A stretch of 64,000 nucleotides of DNA from Roseobacter weihaiensis (GTDB lineage: Bacteria > Pseudomonadota > Alphaproteobacteria > Rhodobacterales > Rhodobacteraceae). This document shows positions 1 through 8,450 of this stretch, piece after piece (within the stretch, counting starts at the first letter, position 1; every line of letters begins with the position of its first letter). The position numbers and the translations under genes were made by a program. The notes under the pieces are model-generated. The model ran no database searches. It was not told the origin of the DNA and was given only the letters and a program-made list of their open reading frames with translations. The stretch is taken from positions 266,209 through 330,208 of the forward strand of contig NZ_JACNMO010000003.1 of the NCBI RefSeq assembly GCF_020622345.1, in the 5' to 3' direction.

Positions 1-594
1 ACCATTCATACCGGCGGGCCCTCCATACCCGGTTCCGGCTTGATTGACGCGGATATGGTGATGGAAACCGGCACGGATGTCATCGGTCACATAAACGGCG
101 GCCACTCTGCCCTGCCAGACGATCAGATCATCTGCCTGTGCGAAAGCTGCAAGGCCGCGTTTGAGATTGTACACAACGGCAATGAGCGGGCGGCTGTTCT
201 GACGGTGAACACGGCACGTGAACTGGGCAAGCTCGATCAGGTCATCCTTGGGACCGACGGACCTGCGGGGTCGGGCGTGCAACCCCTGGGCATTCTGCGG
301 ATGATCGCGATGCTCTCGGCCTTCGGCAACGTCCCCGCAGCAGAGGCGTTCTGCTTTGGCAACGGCAATACGGCGCGGCAGCGGAAACTCGATACAGGGC
401 TGATCGAGAAAGGGTATTGCGCCGATTTCGTATTGCTGGATCAGGCACAACATGCACCCGGTAAGAGCATGCTGGAGTCGGTGCAGTTGGGCAATCTGCC
501 CGGCGTCGGCATGACCATCATCGACGGCGTCATCCGCTCCGAACGCTCGCGCAATACCCCGCCCGCGCACCGCTTGCCGGAACACATCGCATGA
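1..594 (+). CDS. Enamidase-like amidohydrolase, C-terminal part (5' truncated by window edge)
   Basis: The reading frame is open from base 1, so only the last 197 codons are present. The visible part is the C-terminal half of an amidohydrolase-superfamily TIM barrel: GHINGGHSALP carries a histidine cluster, and ILGTDGPAGSGVQP carries the conserved barrel-8 aspartate. These stretches resemble enamidase of the nicotinate pathway, which opens 6-oxo-tetrahydronicotinate to 2-formylglutarate. The stop overlaps the next start (ATGA), so it is translationally coupled to the CoA-transferase. A neighbouring 6-hydroxynicotinate-reductase-like gene strengthens the enamidase reading. A generic cyclic amidohydrolase is the alternative. 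Confidence 0.75.
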   Translation, partial: TIHTGGPSIPGSGLIDADMVMETGTDVIGHINGGHSALPDDQIICLCESCKAAFEIVHNGNERAAVLTVNTARELGKLDQVILGTDGPAGSGVQPLGILRMIAMLSAFGNVPAAEAFCFGNGNTARQRKLDTGLIEKGYCADFVLLDQAQHAPGKSMLESVQLGNLPGVGMTIIDGVIRSERSRNTPPAHRLPEHIA

Positions 595-1703
595 CGGCCC
601 CCCTGGCCGGGCTGAAGGTTGTTGAACTGGCACGGATTTTGGCGGGTCCCTGGATCGGCCAGACGCTGTCAGACCTGGGGGCCGATGTTCTCAAGGTGGA
701 AAGCCCGCAGGGGGACGATACCCGCACCTGGGGACCCCCCTTCATCGCGCGCAAGGACGACACATCCGCCGCCTATTTTCACTGCGCCAATCGCGGAAAA
801 CGCAGCATGGCCGTGGACTTCAACAATACCACCCACATGGCCCGCCTGAAAGCGGAGATCGCCGAGGCCGATGTTCTGATCGAGAACTTCAAGGTCGGGG
901 GGTTGCGCAAGTTCGGCCTTGATTTTGAGAGCCTGCGCGAGGCGCACCCCCGGCTGGTCTACTGCTCGGTCACCGGGTTCGGACAGGATGGGCCCTATGC
1001 GCACCGGCCGGGATATGATTTTCTGATCCAGGGCATGTCCGGTATCATGAGTTTGACGGGCGAACCTGACCAAGATCCGCAAAAGATCGGCGTTGCTTTC
1101 GCCGATATCTTTTCCGGCCTTTACGGTGTGATCGGGATTCAGGCGGCCCTGTCCGACAGGGCTGAAACCGGATTAGGCCAGCATGTGGATATCTCTCTTC
1201 TGGATTGCATGACCGGCGTTCTGGCCAACCAGGCCATGAACTATCTGGCAACCGGCACCGCACCGACACGTCTGGGCAACGCGCATCCGAATATTGTTCC
1301 TTACCAGACATTTGCAACAAATGACGGGCACATCATTGTGGCCTGCGGCAATGACCGCCAATTCAAGGCGCTCTGCAAGGTTCTGGCGTTGACGGACCTG
1401 GCCGCTGATGACCGGTATGCGACAAACCCGGCGCGCGTTGCCCATCGGGAAATCCTCATTCCTGTTTTGGCGCGCGCGCTCAAAGCATGGACAAAAGCAG
1501 ATATCCTGTCAGCCCTTGAAACCGCGCAGGTTCCGGGCGGCCCCATCAATACGGTCGAAGACGCCCTGGCGGATCCTCAAATCAAACATCGACGCCTGCA
1601 AATTGCGCCGGAAGGCGTGCCCGGAATACGGACACCGCTTACGTTTTCGCGGTCGACTCTCGCGCTTGATCGTGCATCACCAGCAAAGCCAAAACCGATG
1701 TGA
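591..1703 (+). CDS. CaiB/BaiF class III CoA-transferase
   Basis: This 370-residue protein starts with the typical PLAGLKVVELARILAGPW block followed by GADVLKVE, and carries RPGYDFLIQGMSGIMSLTGE, which contains the catalytic aspartate region of formyl-CoA/carnitine-type transferases. Such enzymes move CoA between carboxylic acids. It overlaps the upstream amidohydrolase by 4 nt, so it should act on a product of that pathway. In the known aerobic nicotinate route that would be a C5 dicarboxylate such as glutarate, but this is inference. It is slightly shorter than most members (about 390-410 aa) and ends 9 nt before the convergent marR stop. Confidence 0.88.
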   Translation: MTAPLAGLKVVELARILAGPWIGQTLSDLGADVLKVESPQGDDTRTWGPPFIARKDDTSAAYFHCANRGKRSMAVDFNNTTHMARLKAEIAEADVLIENFKVGGLRKFGLDFESLREAHPRLVYCSVTGFGQDGPYAHRPGYDFLIQGMSGIMSLTGEPDQDPQKIGVAFADIFSGLYGVIGIQAALSDRAETGLGQHVDISLLDCMTGVLANQAMNYLATGTAPTRLGNAHPNIVPYQTFATNDGHIIVACGNDRQFKALCKVLALTDLAADDRYATNPARVAHREILIPVLARALKAWTKADILSALETAQVPGGPINTVEDALADPQIKHRRLQIAPEGVPGIRTPLTFSRSTLALDRASPAKPKPM

Positions 1704-1712
1704 TCCCCCATT

Positions 1713-2156
1713 TCACGAAATCTTCTTGAGCAGCTCAAGAAGTCTTTTCTGTTCAGCAGGTTTAAGCGGTGACAGCGTTTCCTGCGTGATGATCCGCCCA
1801 TCTTGCCTGAGACCGTCTATCATCCGAGCGCCCTGCTTGGTCAGCGAAATGATGGACCGGCGCTTGTCATTCGGGTCGGGGTTGGTGGCCAGAAGTCCCT
1901 TTTGCTTGAGGCGATCCACAACACCTTTGATCGTGGCAATATCCATCGCGGCCAGACGGCCCAGATGGTTTTGCGACACGTCCCCATGCTCTGCCACACG
2001 GATCAGGGTCGTAAACTGCGTTGGCGTCAGGTCCTCGGAGATATTGTCCTGAAAAATTCCGGCATGCCGCTGGCTCACCAATCGCAGCAGATAGCCCACC
2101 TGCTCATCCAGTTGGTAGTCGGAAATCTCGGGCTGGGGCTTCGATAATGTCTCCAT
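1713..2156 (-). CDS. MarR family transcriptional regulator
   Basis: 147-residue winged-helix protein. The recognition-helix region (SQNHLGRLAAMDIATIKGVVDRLKQKGL) and the wing DPNDKRRSIISLT are classic MarR features. It is the last gene of the leftward catabolic operon, 55 nt after the first DUF1185 gene. It also converges on the CoA-transferase, whose stop is 9 nt away. MarR proteins usually sense small aromatic or heterocyclic ligands, which fits control of the hydroxylase/reductase operon. The operator is not proven; candidates are the repeat at 2199-2221 and the palindrome at 9294-9305. Confidence 0.9.
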   Translation of the reverse strand: METLSKPQPEISDYQLDEQVGYLLRLVSQRHAGIFQDNISEDLTPTQFTTLIRVAEHGDVSQNHLGRLAAMDIATIKGVVDRLKQKGLLATNPDPNDKRRSIISLTKQGARMIDGLRQDGRIITQETLSPLKPAEQKRLLELLKKIS

Positions 2157-2198
2157 GTCGAAGTTTAGGTCTTATCCAGAGACAAGCGCAAGGCGACA

Positions 2199-2221
2199 TT
2201 TGCGAAGAGGGTCATCGCAAA
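2199..2221. promoter_or_regulatory. 7-bp inverted repeat upstream of marR
   Basis: TTTGCGA (2199-2205) and TCGCAAA (2215-2221) are perfect inverted arms with a 9-nt loop. They lie about 45-65 bp upstream of the marR start and overlap the stop of the preceding gene. This could be an autoregulatory operator or an RNA hairpin separating marR from the operon. Nothing in the sequence decides between these. Confidence 0.3.
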
Positions 2222-2796
2222 CCATCTTTTCCTTCCGCCTGGGCATGAGTCAAGCCACCGACACGCGGCAGGGGCCGACCGCTGTCGGTCACGGCGACGG
2301 CGACCATAATCTCGTCGCGGCGCGGCGCGTCGTTCAGGCGCACCTCAATGCCGTCGAAATGGCTGCGCACATAGGCCGCATCCTTATGCCCCAAAGGCAC
2401 ATCCAGCACCTGACCGGGGCTGCCCATTTTCTTGGACGATGGCACGAGCGCCGCGCCCTTCTCAACCTCGGCCCGCAGCGGGGCGCCAAGTTTCGGATGC
2501 AGTATGGCGGCAGCATGCTCCAGCTCACCTTTTTCACCGACCATGGCGGATTTGCCGTAGCTTTCGGCCTGCGCCGGCGTGATCCCCAGTGCCTCGACGC
2601 ATTTCCGCCCCAGCAACGCGCCGAGTTCCGCGCCAATCTCCATCAACTCTGAAAGATCCTCCTGGTAAACACCCGCAAAGGGGTTTTCGATCACGGCCAC
2701 CGCAACAGCCTTACGCGTCGCCGGCGTAATCTCACGCCCGATCTCGCGGTGTGTCTCTTCCACATTGACGGCAATCTTTCGGATCTTCACGCTCAT
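2212..2796 (-). CDS. DUF1185 'amino acid synthesis' family protein, copy A
   Basis: 194-residue member of the DUF1185/AA_synth family, whose biochemical role is not established. Family-like stretches visible are NPFAGVYQEDLSELMEIG, GEKGELEHAAAILHP, a SKK motif and YVRSHFDGIEVRLNDAP. The last block is almost identical in the neighbouring copy B, so the two are tandem paralogues and may form a hetero-oligomer. Its start overlaps the stop of copy B by 4 nt. The constant company of hydroxylase, reductase and amidohydrolase genes suggests a role in heterocycle or amide breakdown rather than amino acid synthesis (inference). Confidence 0.8.
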   Translation of the reverse strand: MSVKIRKIAVNVEETHREIGREITPATRKAVAVAVIENPFAGVYQEDLSELMEIGAELGALLGRKCVEALGITPAQAESYGKSAMVGEKGELEHAAAILHPKLGAPLRAEVEKGAALVPSSKKMGSPGQVLDVPLGHKDAAYVRSHFDGIEVRLNDAPRRDEIMVAVAVTDSGRPLPRVGGLTHAQAEGKDGLR

Positions 2797-3374
2797 CTCA
2801 AACCGTCCTTTCCCACGATGTCTTCTGCCGCCAGCCCGCCCATCCGGTTGTGGATGCGGCCCCCGGTGGTCATCACCAGGATCAGCGCCATCTCACCCGC
2901 TTTCGGGGCATCGTTGAGGCCAACTTCCATGGTGTCGAAATGGCTGCGCACATAAGACGCGTTGATATGTGTAACCGGCACGTCAAGGCGCCCGCCAACG
3001 CCGACAACCTTCTTGTTCGACGGCACAATCGCATTTGAGTTGTCGAGAATCTGGCGCATCGCGTAACCGCCCGGCACATGCCAGAGCGCGCCATGTTCCA
3101 ACTCGCCCGCCTCCCCGATCATCGCGCCCTTGCCGTAGCCTTCGATCTGGTCGGCACCGCCAAGCAGATCGACCAGCCGCTCGGCCATCGCGAGGCCCAA
3201 GGGTTTGAGCTCTTCCATAAACCATTGGATATCAGGCTCGTAGCGCCCGGCAAAAGGGTTGTCGATAACGGTCATTCCGGCGGCACGCCGCAGGCTCTTG
3301 GGCGGCAACGGCCCCCCTTCATGGAAGATTTCTTCAACCGAATAGGCCGTTTTTCGGATAGACACATCAGGCAT
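2793..3374 (-). CDS. DUF1185 'amino acid synthesis' family protein, copy B
   Basis: 193-residue tandem paralogue of the downstream gene. Both contain NPFAG-Y-DI/DL, GE-GELEHGA, P(S)NKK/SKK and the YVRSHFD--EV-LNDAP block, in the same order. Its start overlaps the UPF0280 stop by 8 nt, placing it firmly in the leftward operon. No signal peptide or membrane segment is visible, so it is probably cytosolic. No catalytic residues can be assigned from family knowledge. Confidence 0.8.
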   Translation of the reverse strand: MPDVSIRKTAYSVEEIFHEGGPLPPKSLRRAAGMTVIDNPFAGRYEPDIQWFMEELKPLGLAMAERLVDLLGGADQIEGYGKGAMIGEAGELEHGALWHVPGGYAMRQILDNSNAIVPSNKKVVGVGGRLDVPVTHINASYVRSHFDTMEVGLNDAPKAGEMALILVMTTGGRIHNRMGGLAAEDIVGKDGLR

Positions 3375-4227
3375 AAAGAAACTCCGGTTTTTGACTTGGC
3401 AGCATATGTTCGTTGGTTGTCATGACCTGACCTTGCAGGAAAATACCTGCCGCGCAGATCATGTTTTGAGATTGAAAGGCAAGCGCGCAATCCTTGCCGG
3501 CCTGCAGCGCGGCCTGACGGTCAAAGGCGGACAGCTTAGCACATCCGACCACAACAGGCTTGTCCCCCAGATCGCTGTCCTCTGTGATCGCATTGGCCGC
3601 CCGCCGGGCAATTCCGGGATGTCCAGGAAGGTCAACCGCATTGCCGATCAGGGTTGCCGCAGCATCGGCCTGCGCGGCTGACGCGGCCAGCACCGTCACA
3701 CTATCCGCGATGCCCAGGCTGAGGCTACGGCCATGTCGTCCGCTGGTGGCAATACCGCCAATGCCATCCTCGGCGGCCACCGTGAGACGCCCGAGGTCCT
3801 GCCCGTCATGGGTTTGCATGGCGGTGGTGAAGGCTGTGCCCGGTGCCAGATGCAAGGCGATGTCTCCCCCGTTGTTCACATAGGCCCGACGAAGCTCAGC
3901 GGCATGCGTCATGGCCAGCAGCACCTCATCCGCCACCGCCCCGGCGACTGCCGCCATGCGCGTCACATAGGCGGAACCGCAAAGCGGCAGGGCTGCATCA
4001 TGCATCCGCCGTGCGACCGCTCCTTCGGGGACGGACGTCATGGCGCTCATGGGGGCTCGCAACGCGGGCAATTCAGCCACAAGCTCATCGAGAATTGTTG
4101 CAAAACGACAGGTCGCGGCCTCAAATGCGGTTTGCCGTTGCCCGTCTGCCCCGATGATCAGATCAATTGGCCCGTGTTGCAGATGCAGACGGGCGCCGTC
4201 GGGCAGCATGTTGGCTGTTGGCCCCAT
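3367..4227 (-). CDS. UPF0280 family protein (ApbE-like fold)
   Basis: 286 residues. It matches UPF0280 proteins through the N-terminal GARLHLQHGPIDLIIGADG segment, GGIATSGRHGRSLSLGIADSV and the later GCPV-type region (PVVVGCAKL). The family is related to ApbE, the FAD:protein FMN transferase, but its own activity is not established. It lies 3 nt after the reductase gene and overlaps the next gene by 8 nt. One attractive possibility is that it flavinylates the reductase or hydroxylase (inference only). Confidence 0.8.
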   Translation of the reverse strand: MGPTANMLPDGARLHLQHGPIDLIIGADGQRQTAFEAATCRFATILDELVAELPALRAPMSAMTSVPEGAVARRMHDAALPLCGSAYVTRMAAVAGAVADEVLLAMTHAAELRRAYVNNGGDIALHLAPGTAFTTAMQTHDGQDLGRLTVAAEDGIGGIATSGRHGRSLSLGIADSVTVLAASAAQADAAATLIGNAVDLPGHPGIARRAANAITEDSDLGDKPVVVGCAKLSAFDRQAALQAGKDCALAFQSQNMICAAGIFLQGQVMTTNEHMLPSQKPEFLYA

Positions 4228-4230
4228 GGA

Positions 4231-5718
4231 TCAGGACCTCTTGGACCAGCGATAGTTTTCATGGGCCATCGGATCTCGGGCGTTGGGGTTTTGCGAGACC
4301 TGACGCGTGGCGTCCCGGTTCACCTCCGAGACCTTTTTGAGATGCTCCATATGGCCGCCCAGCGTCTGATAGTCGCTCACCCGCAGGGTAAATTCAATGG
4401 GGGCCACGAGCGCCGGGGTGGGCACGTAACCGAAGGATTGCGTCGGCATATCCAGCACGTCGACCATGACGGTGATGCCCCCTCCCGGCCAGACATAGGC
4501 ATTGGCCCCGCCGCAGGACACATGGGTGAGGGATTCCTTCACCGAACGGGTCAACCGGACCGGGTTTTCGGTCACACCCGCGCGCAGGCTGCCACCCGCT
4601 CCCCCCATGAAAAGCACCGAGCAGACAGAAGGTTCGCAGTTTTCGGCAATGAGATCGGCAGAGGCGGCCAGGGGCGCAGGTACGTCCTTCTTTTGTGGAA
4701 CGAGCGCTGCGTCAAGCTCGTAGTAGGCCACCTGCTCCCCGGTCGTGGAGACCATCAACAGCCGCAACCCTTCCCAGGCGATCTTGGGGTTGAAGGGCCC
4801 CAGGATTCCGAGCGGATCGTCGATGTCCGTTCCGCCCCATCCGGTACCCGGATTGGCCACCTGGAAATACCGACCCGGCGTCGAGCGACGGCCGAGTATT
4901 TTGATGCCCGTGGCAGGCACATCCAGTTGCTTGCCGGTTTCATGCTCCGACAAAACGCCGGTGATGTGGTCATCAACCACCACAACCTCGTCCGCGTGCC
5001 CGATCCACTGCTTGGGGAACATCCCGATGGTGGCCGATCCACAGCCCACCCGCATCAAGCTTTCCGTGACACCATTCACAATCGGCGGCTTGCCGGCCTC
5101 AACCACGACCTCGGTCCGGTGTTCGCCCTCGCCCACCGTCATCGTGACAGCTTCGCGGTTGCACAGGCGCATCAGGGCGTCGCAGGTCACCCGCCCCTCT
5201 TTCTTGCTCCCCCCCGTGAGATGTTCCACCCCCCCCAGGGACAGCATCTTTGACCCGTATTCAGACGTCATCACGTGGCCGATCGGCTCGCCCTCCACCC
5301 GGACCACATCACGTTCATGGCCAATGTGGCGGTCGGTGTCGATCTTCACTTTCACGCCGCAGTAACTGAAAATACCCTCGGTCACGACCGTGACCATATC
5401 CACGCCGTCCACCTCCTGGCTGACGATGAAGGGCGCCGGTTTGTAATCGGGATAGGTGGTGCCCGCACCGACAGCGGTCACGAAGGGGCGGTCTCCCTTG
5501 ACGATGTCGCCGTCCCAACCCTCCTGATCCATCCCGCTCCCCATGAAGGGGACAAGCTTCTGATCGGTGCCCTGAATGATCGTCAGCGGGTCCAGCCGGA
5601 CAAGCGCGCCGCCATGGTTGGCGTAGCGGTCACAGGCACCGGATTTACCGTCTGCGATGTAACACATCACCGGACAGGCGTCGCAGCGGATCTTTTCTGG
5701 ATTATCTGCGGTCGTCAT
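4231..5718 (-). CDS. 6-hydroxynicotinate reductase-like iron-sulfur protein
   Basis: 495 residues (about 53 kDa), close to the size reported for the Eubacterium barkeri enzyme that reduces 6-hydroxynicotinate to 6-oxo-tetrahydronicotinate. The N-terminus has RCDACPVMCY followed by GACDRY, giving cysteines at about 12, 15, 19 and 29, a plausible Fe-S site. Further Cys/Gly-rich blocks (MRVGCGSATIGMFP, HVSCGGANAYVWPGGG) are typical of this family. It overlaps the hydroxylase gene by 4 nt. The hydroxylase upstream would make a hydroxylated ring and this protein would reduce it before amidohydrolysis. The exact heterocycle is unknown. Confidence 0.78.
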   Translation of the reverse strand: MTTADNPEKIRCDACPVMCYIADGKSGACDRYANHGGALVRLDPLTIIQGTDQKLVPFMGSGMDQEGWDGDIVKGDRPFVTAVGAGTTYPDYKPAPFIVSQEVDGVDMVTVVTEGIFSYCGVKVKIDTDRHIGHERDVVRVEGEPIGHVMTSEYGSKMLSLGGVEHLTGGSKKEGRVTCDALMRLCNREAVTMTVGEGEHRTEVVVEAGKPPIVNGVTESLMRVGCGSATIGMFPKQWIGHADEVVVVDDHITGVLSEHETGKQLDVPATGIKILGRRSTPGRYFQVANPGTGWGGTDIDDPLGILGPFNPKIAWEGLRLLMVSTTGEQVAYYELDAALVPQKKDVPAPLAASADLIAENCEPSVCSVLFMGGAGGSLRAGVTENPVRLTRSVKESLTHVSCGGANAYVWPGGGITVMVDVLDMPTQSFGYVPTPALVAPIEFTLRVSDYQTLGGHMEHLKKVSEVNRDATRQVSQNPNARDPMAHENYRWSKRS

Positions 5719-8450
5719 GACGCCCCTTTGAGGATCGCTGCGCGCACGCGGTGAGGTGTTGCCGGCACCTCAAAAACCCGCACGCCGGTTGCATGTTTGA
5801 TGGCATTGAGAAGCGCCGGTGCGGTCGGGATCAGGACATGTTCGCCCAGCCCCTTGGCCCCGTAGGGCCCATGTTCATCCGGCTCTTCGATGATGATGGT
5901 GTCGATTGGCGGAATATCTCCGATGGTCGGGATCAGGTAGTCATGCAGATTTTCTGTCACGCCGGGAATATACTCTTCCATCAGGGCCATGCCGAGGCCT
6001 TGCGCGATGCCACCATGCACCTGCCCTTCGACCAGCATCGGGTTGATGGCCTGCCCGACATCATGGGCCGCCACGAACTTGAGGGGTTTGACCGTGCCCA
6101 GGGCCGTGTCAACCTCAACGACCGCCAGATGGGCCGCGTAGCCGAACTGCGCATAGGGGCTGCCTTGTCCGTTTTCATCCAGGGGCTTGGTCGGGGGATC
6201 ATAAGTCTCCTCCTCCCGGAGCACGAAGCCCTCTGCATCCGCAGGCAGCGACGACAGCTCCAGATGATGCCGCCCCGCCCCATCCGTCGCCACGATCCGG
6301 GCACCTTCGAGCGTCAGGCTGGCGTCTTCACCGACATTGATTTTTTCAAGGATACGGGCCCGCAATGCCGTGCCCGACAAGCGCGCCGCATTGCCGGACA
6401 CAAATGTCTGGCGAGAGGCCGAGGTCTTGCCCGCATCCGGCGTGACATCTGTATCGGCTCCCACAAGGACAATGTCCTGAATGGGCATGCCGAGGGCCGT
6501 CGCGAAAATCTGAGTGATCACGGTGTTCGCCCCTTGGCCGATGTCCATGGCCCCCTGATGCAGGATGACCCGCCCATCTGCCGTGACACCGGATTTGATG
6601 GTGGAAGGGTTTGGCAGCGAGGTATTGCCACAGCCATACCAACCGGCAGCAAGGCCAACCCCGCGCTTGAGCGTCTCATGCTCGGCGTTGAAGGCATCAG
6701 CCTGGGCACGTTCGGCATCCCAGGCATGCTGCAGGGCCTCAAGGCAAGCCTTGATCCCGACGCCCTGGCGAAAGACCTGGCCACAGACCGTCGGCACATT
6801 GTTGTCCAGCGCATTCAAAATGCGGAAGTCCAGCGCGTCCATGCCCAGTTTCTCGGCCAGCTCATCAAAGAGACATTCCTGCGCAATAGCCGATTGAGGC
6901 ACACCGAATCCCCGGAACGCCCCGGCGGGCGGGTTGTTTGTATGAATACCCTTGGATTCCGCACGGTAGTCGGGGACCGCATAGGGCCCCGAGGCGTGCA
7001 CCGGCACGCGTGTGGCCACGGTTGGCCCCCAGCTTGCATAGGCACCCGTATCGAAATCACCTTTGAAATCAAAGCCGCATATTTTACCATGCCTGTCGGC
7101 ACCAATCCTCAAGATGATGTCCGAGGGATGGCGCTTGGTCGAGCTTTGCATCGACTCGGTCCGCGTGTAGCACAATCGAACGGGCCGACCGGTCTTCATG
7201 GCCCCGAGGGCCAGATAGGGCTGCACTGAAATATCCAGTTTCGCCCCAAACCCGCCACCTACGGCGGTCGGCACAATACGAATTTGCGATCGGTCCATGC
7301 CGAGGATTGCCTCAAGACTTTCCAGATCCATCACCGGCGCTTGCGTACAGGCATGAACTTCGACACGGCCCTCCACCATCTGCGCAAAGCCCGCCTCGGG
7401 TTCAATATAAGCATGTTCGACAAAGCCGCTGCGGAAACGCCCCTCTACGGTCATCTCCGCCTCCGCCAGGCGTGCTGCCGGGTCGCCGCAGGTTACAAAT
7501 CCGCCACACATCACGTTGCCGGGCCGTCCGTCATGCAGTTGTGCGGCCTGGGCACTTTTTGCAAATGGCACGTCTCGGGCAGCCGGAAGCTCGGTCCAGG
7601 TGACGGGAAAGTCAGCCGGGTCAAAAGCCGCGATGATCTCGGGCCGGGCAATGACTGCCGCGACAGCTTCCCCCCGGAACCGCGTCTCTTTTTCGGCAAA
7701 GACAGGCTGATCCACGAATTGCGGGATCACACCGAACAGGTTCTCGCCGGGCACGTCATCTGCGGTCAACACCGCCTCAATCCCCACAGCCTCCGCAAAG
7801 GCGTCGAGATTGCCAATGGAGAACGCAGCCCGGGCAAAGGGCGAGCGGATGATCAGGATCTCCAGGCAGGACAAGGGCGCGACATCGTCGCCGAAGACCT
7901 CCTCGCCGGAGATCTTGGGGAGGCCATCGAGGCGCGGAATAGAGGTGCCAAGCGCACCGTCGCCTTGCCGTGCGATCGCAGGAGCCTGCGTCACCGCGTC
8001 CAGAATTTTCCGGTAGCCCGTGCAGCGGCACAGCACACCGCCCAAGGCATCCTGCACCTCTTGCAGTGTCGGTGTCGGTTTTTCCCGCAGCAAGGCAACC
8101 GCAGACACCATCATCCCCGGCGTGCAAATGCCGCATTGTGCAGCCCCATGATCCTGAAAGCTCTGCGTCAGGGATTTGGCGTGCGGGTCGCGCCCGTGCA
8201 GACCGGCCAAGGTCTCTACCCGGCGCCCCTCCGCCTGATGGGCTGCCATGAGACAGGCGCAAACCGGCTGGCCATCAACCAAGACCGTGCACGCCCCGCA
8301 ATCGCCCGCATCACAGCCGATCTTGACATCGCGCGCATCGAGCCCCTCCCGCAGCATCGCTGAGAGCCGCTGCCCCGGCGTGGCGGGTGCTGAAACTTCA
8401 GTGCCGTTCAACTCAAATGAAATGGCCATTGATGGGAAATGCTTGTTCAT
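5715..8450 (-). CDS. Molybdenum hydroxylase, fused 2x[2Fe-2S] and molybdopterin subunit (xanthine dehydrogenase family)
   Basis: 911 residues from the ATG at 8450, which overlaps the upstream stop as ATGA; an in-frame ATG 33 nt earlier is less likely. Residues 1-150 hold both Fe-S clusters: Cys46/51/54/64 (plant-type) and Cys106/109 with Cys141/143. The rest is the molybdopterin domain with GGFGAKLD, GAFRGFGVPQ and the catalytic-glutamate motif GAKGLGE (Glu about 870). CoxS-like and CoxL-like parts are usually separate in nicotinate dehydrogenases; here they are one chain, Fe-S first. It should hydroxylate an N-heterocycle together with the FAD subunit encoded just upstream. Confidence 0.9.
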   Translation of the reverse strand: MNKHFPSMAISFELNGTEVSAPATPGQRLSAMLREGLDARDVKIGCDAGDCGACTVLVDGQPVCACLMAAHQAEGRRVETLAGLHGRDPHAKSLTQSFQDHGAAQCGICTPGMMVSAVALLREKPTPTLQEVQDALGGVLCRCTGYRKILDAVTQAPAIARQGDGALGTSIPRLDGLPKISGEEVFGDDVAPLSCLEILIIRSPFARAAFSIGNLDAFAEAVGIEAVLTADDVPGENLFGVIPQFVDQPVFAEKETRFRGEAVAAVIARPEIIAAFDPADFPVTWTELPAARDVPFAKSAQAAQLHDGRPGNVMCGGFVTCGDPAARLAEAEMTVEGRFRSGFVEHAYIEPEAGFAQMVEGRVEVHACTQAPVMDLESLEAILGMDRSQIRIVPTAVGGGFGAKLDISVQPYLALGAMKTGRPVRLCYTRTESMQSSTKRHPSDIILRIGADRHGKICGFDFKGDFDTGAYASWGPTVATRVPVHASGPYAVPDYRAESKGIHTNNPPAGAFRGFGVPQSAIAQECLFDELAEKLGMDALDFRILNALDNNVPTVCGQVFRQGVGIKACLEALQHAWDAERAQADAFNAEHETLKRGVGLAAGWYGCGNTSLPNPSTIKSGVTADGRVILHQGAMDIGQGANTVITQIFATALGMPIQDIVLVGADTDVTPDAGKTSASRQTFVSGNAARLSGTALRARILEKINVGEDASLTLEGARIVATDGAGRHHLELSSLPADAEGFVLREEETYDPPTKPLDENGQGSPYAQFGYAAHLAVVEVDTALGTVKPLKFVAAHDVGQAINPMLVEGQVHGGIAQGLGMALMEEYIPGVTENLHDYLIPTIGDIPPIDTIIIEEPDEHGPYGAKGLGEHVLIPTAPALLNAIKHATGVRVFEVPATPHRVRAAILKGAS

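Noticed and set aside
3733..5253. A 506-codon open frame on the plus strand
   Set aside because: It is antisense to the UPF0280 and reductase genes, has no family-like motifs and is explained by GC-rich codon bias.
5751..7229. A 492-codon plus-strand frame
   Set aside because: Antisense to the molybdenum hydroxylase, whose motifs are clear on the minus strand.
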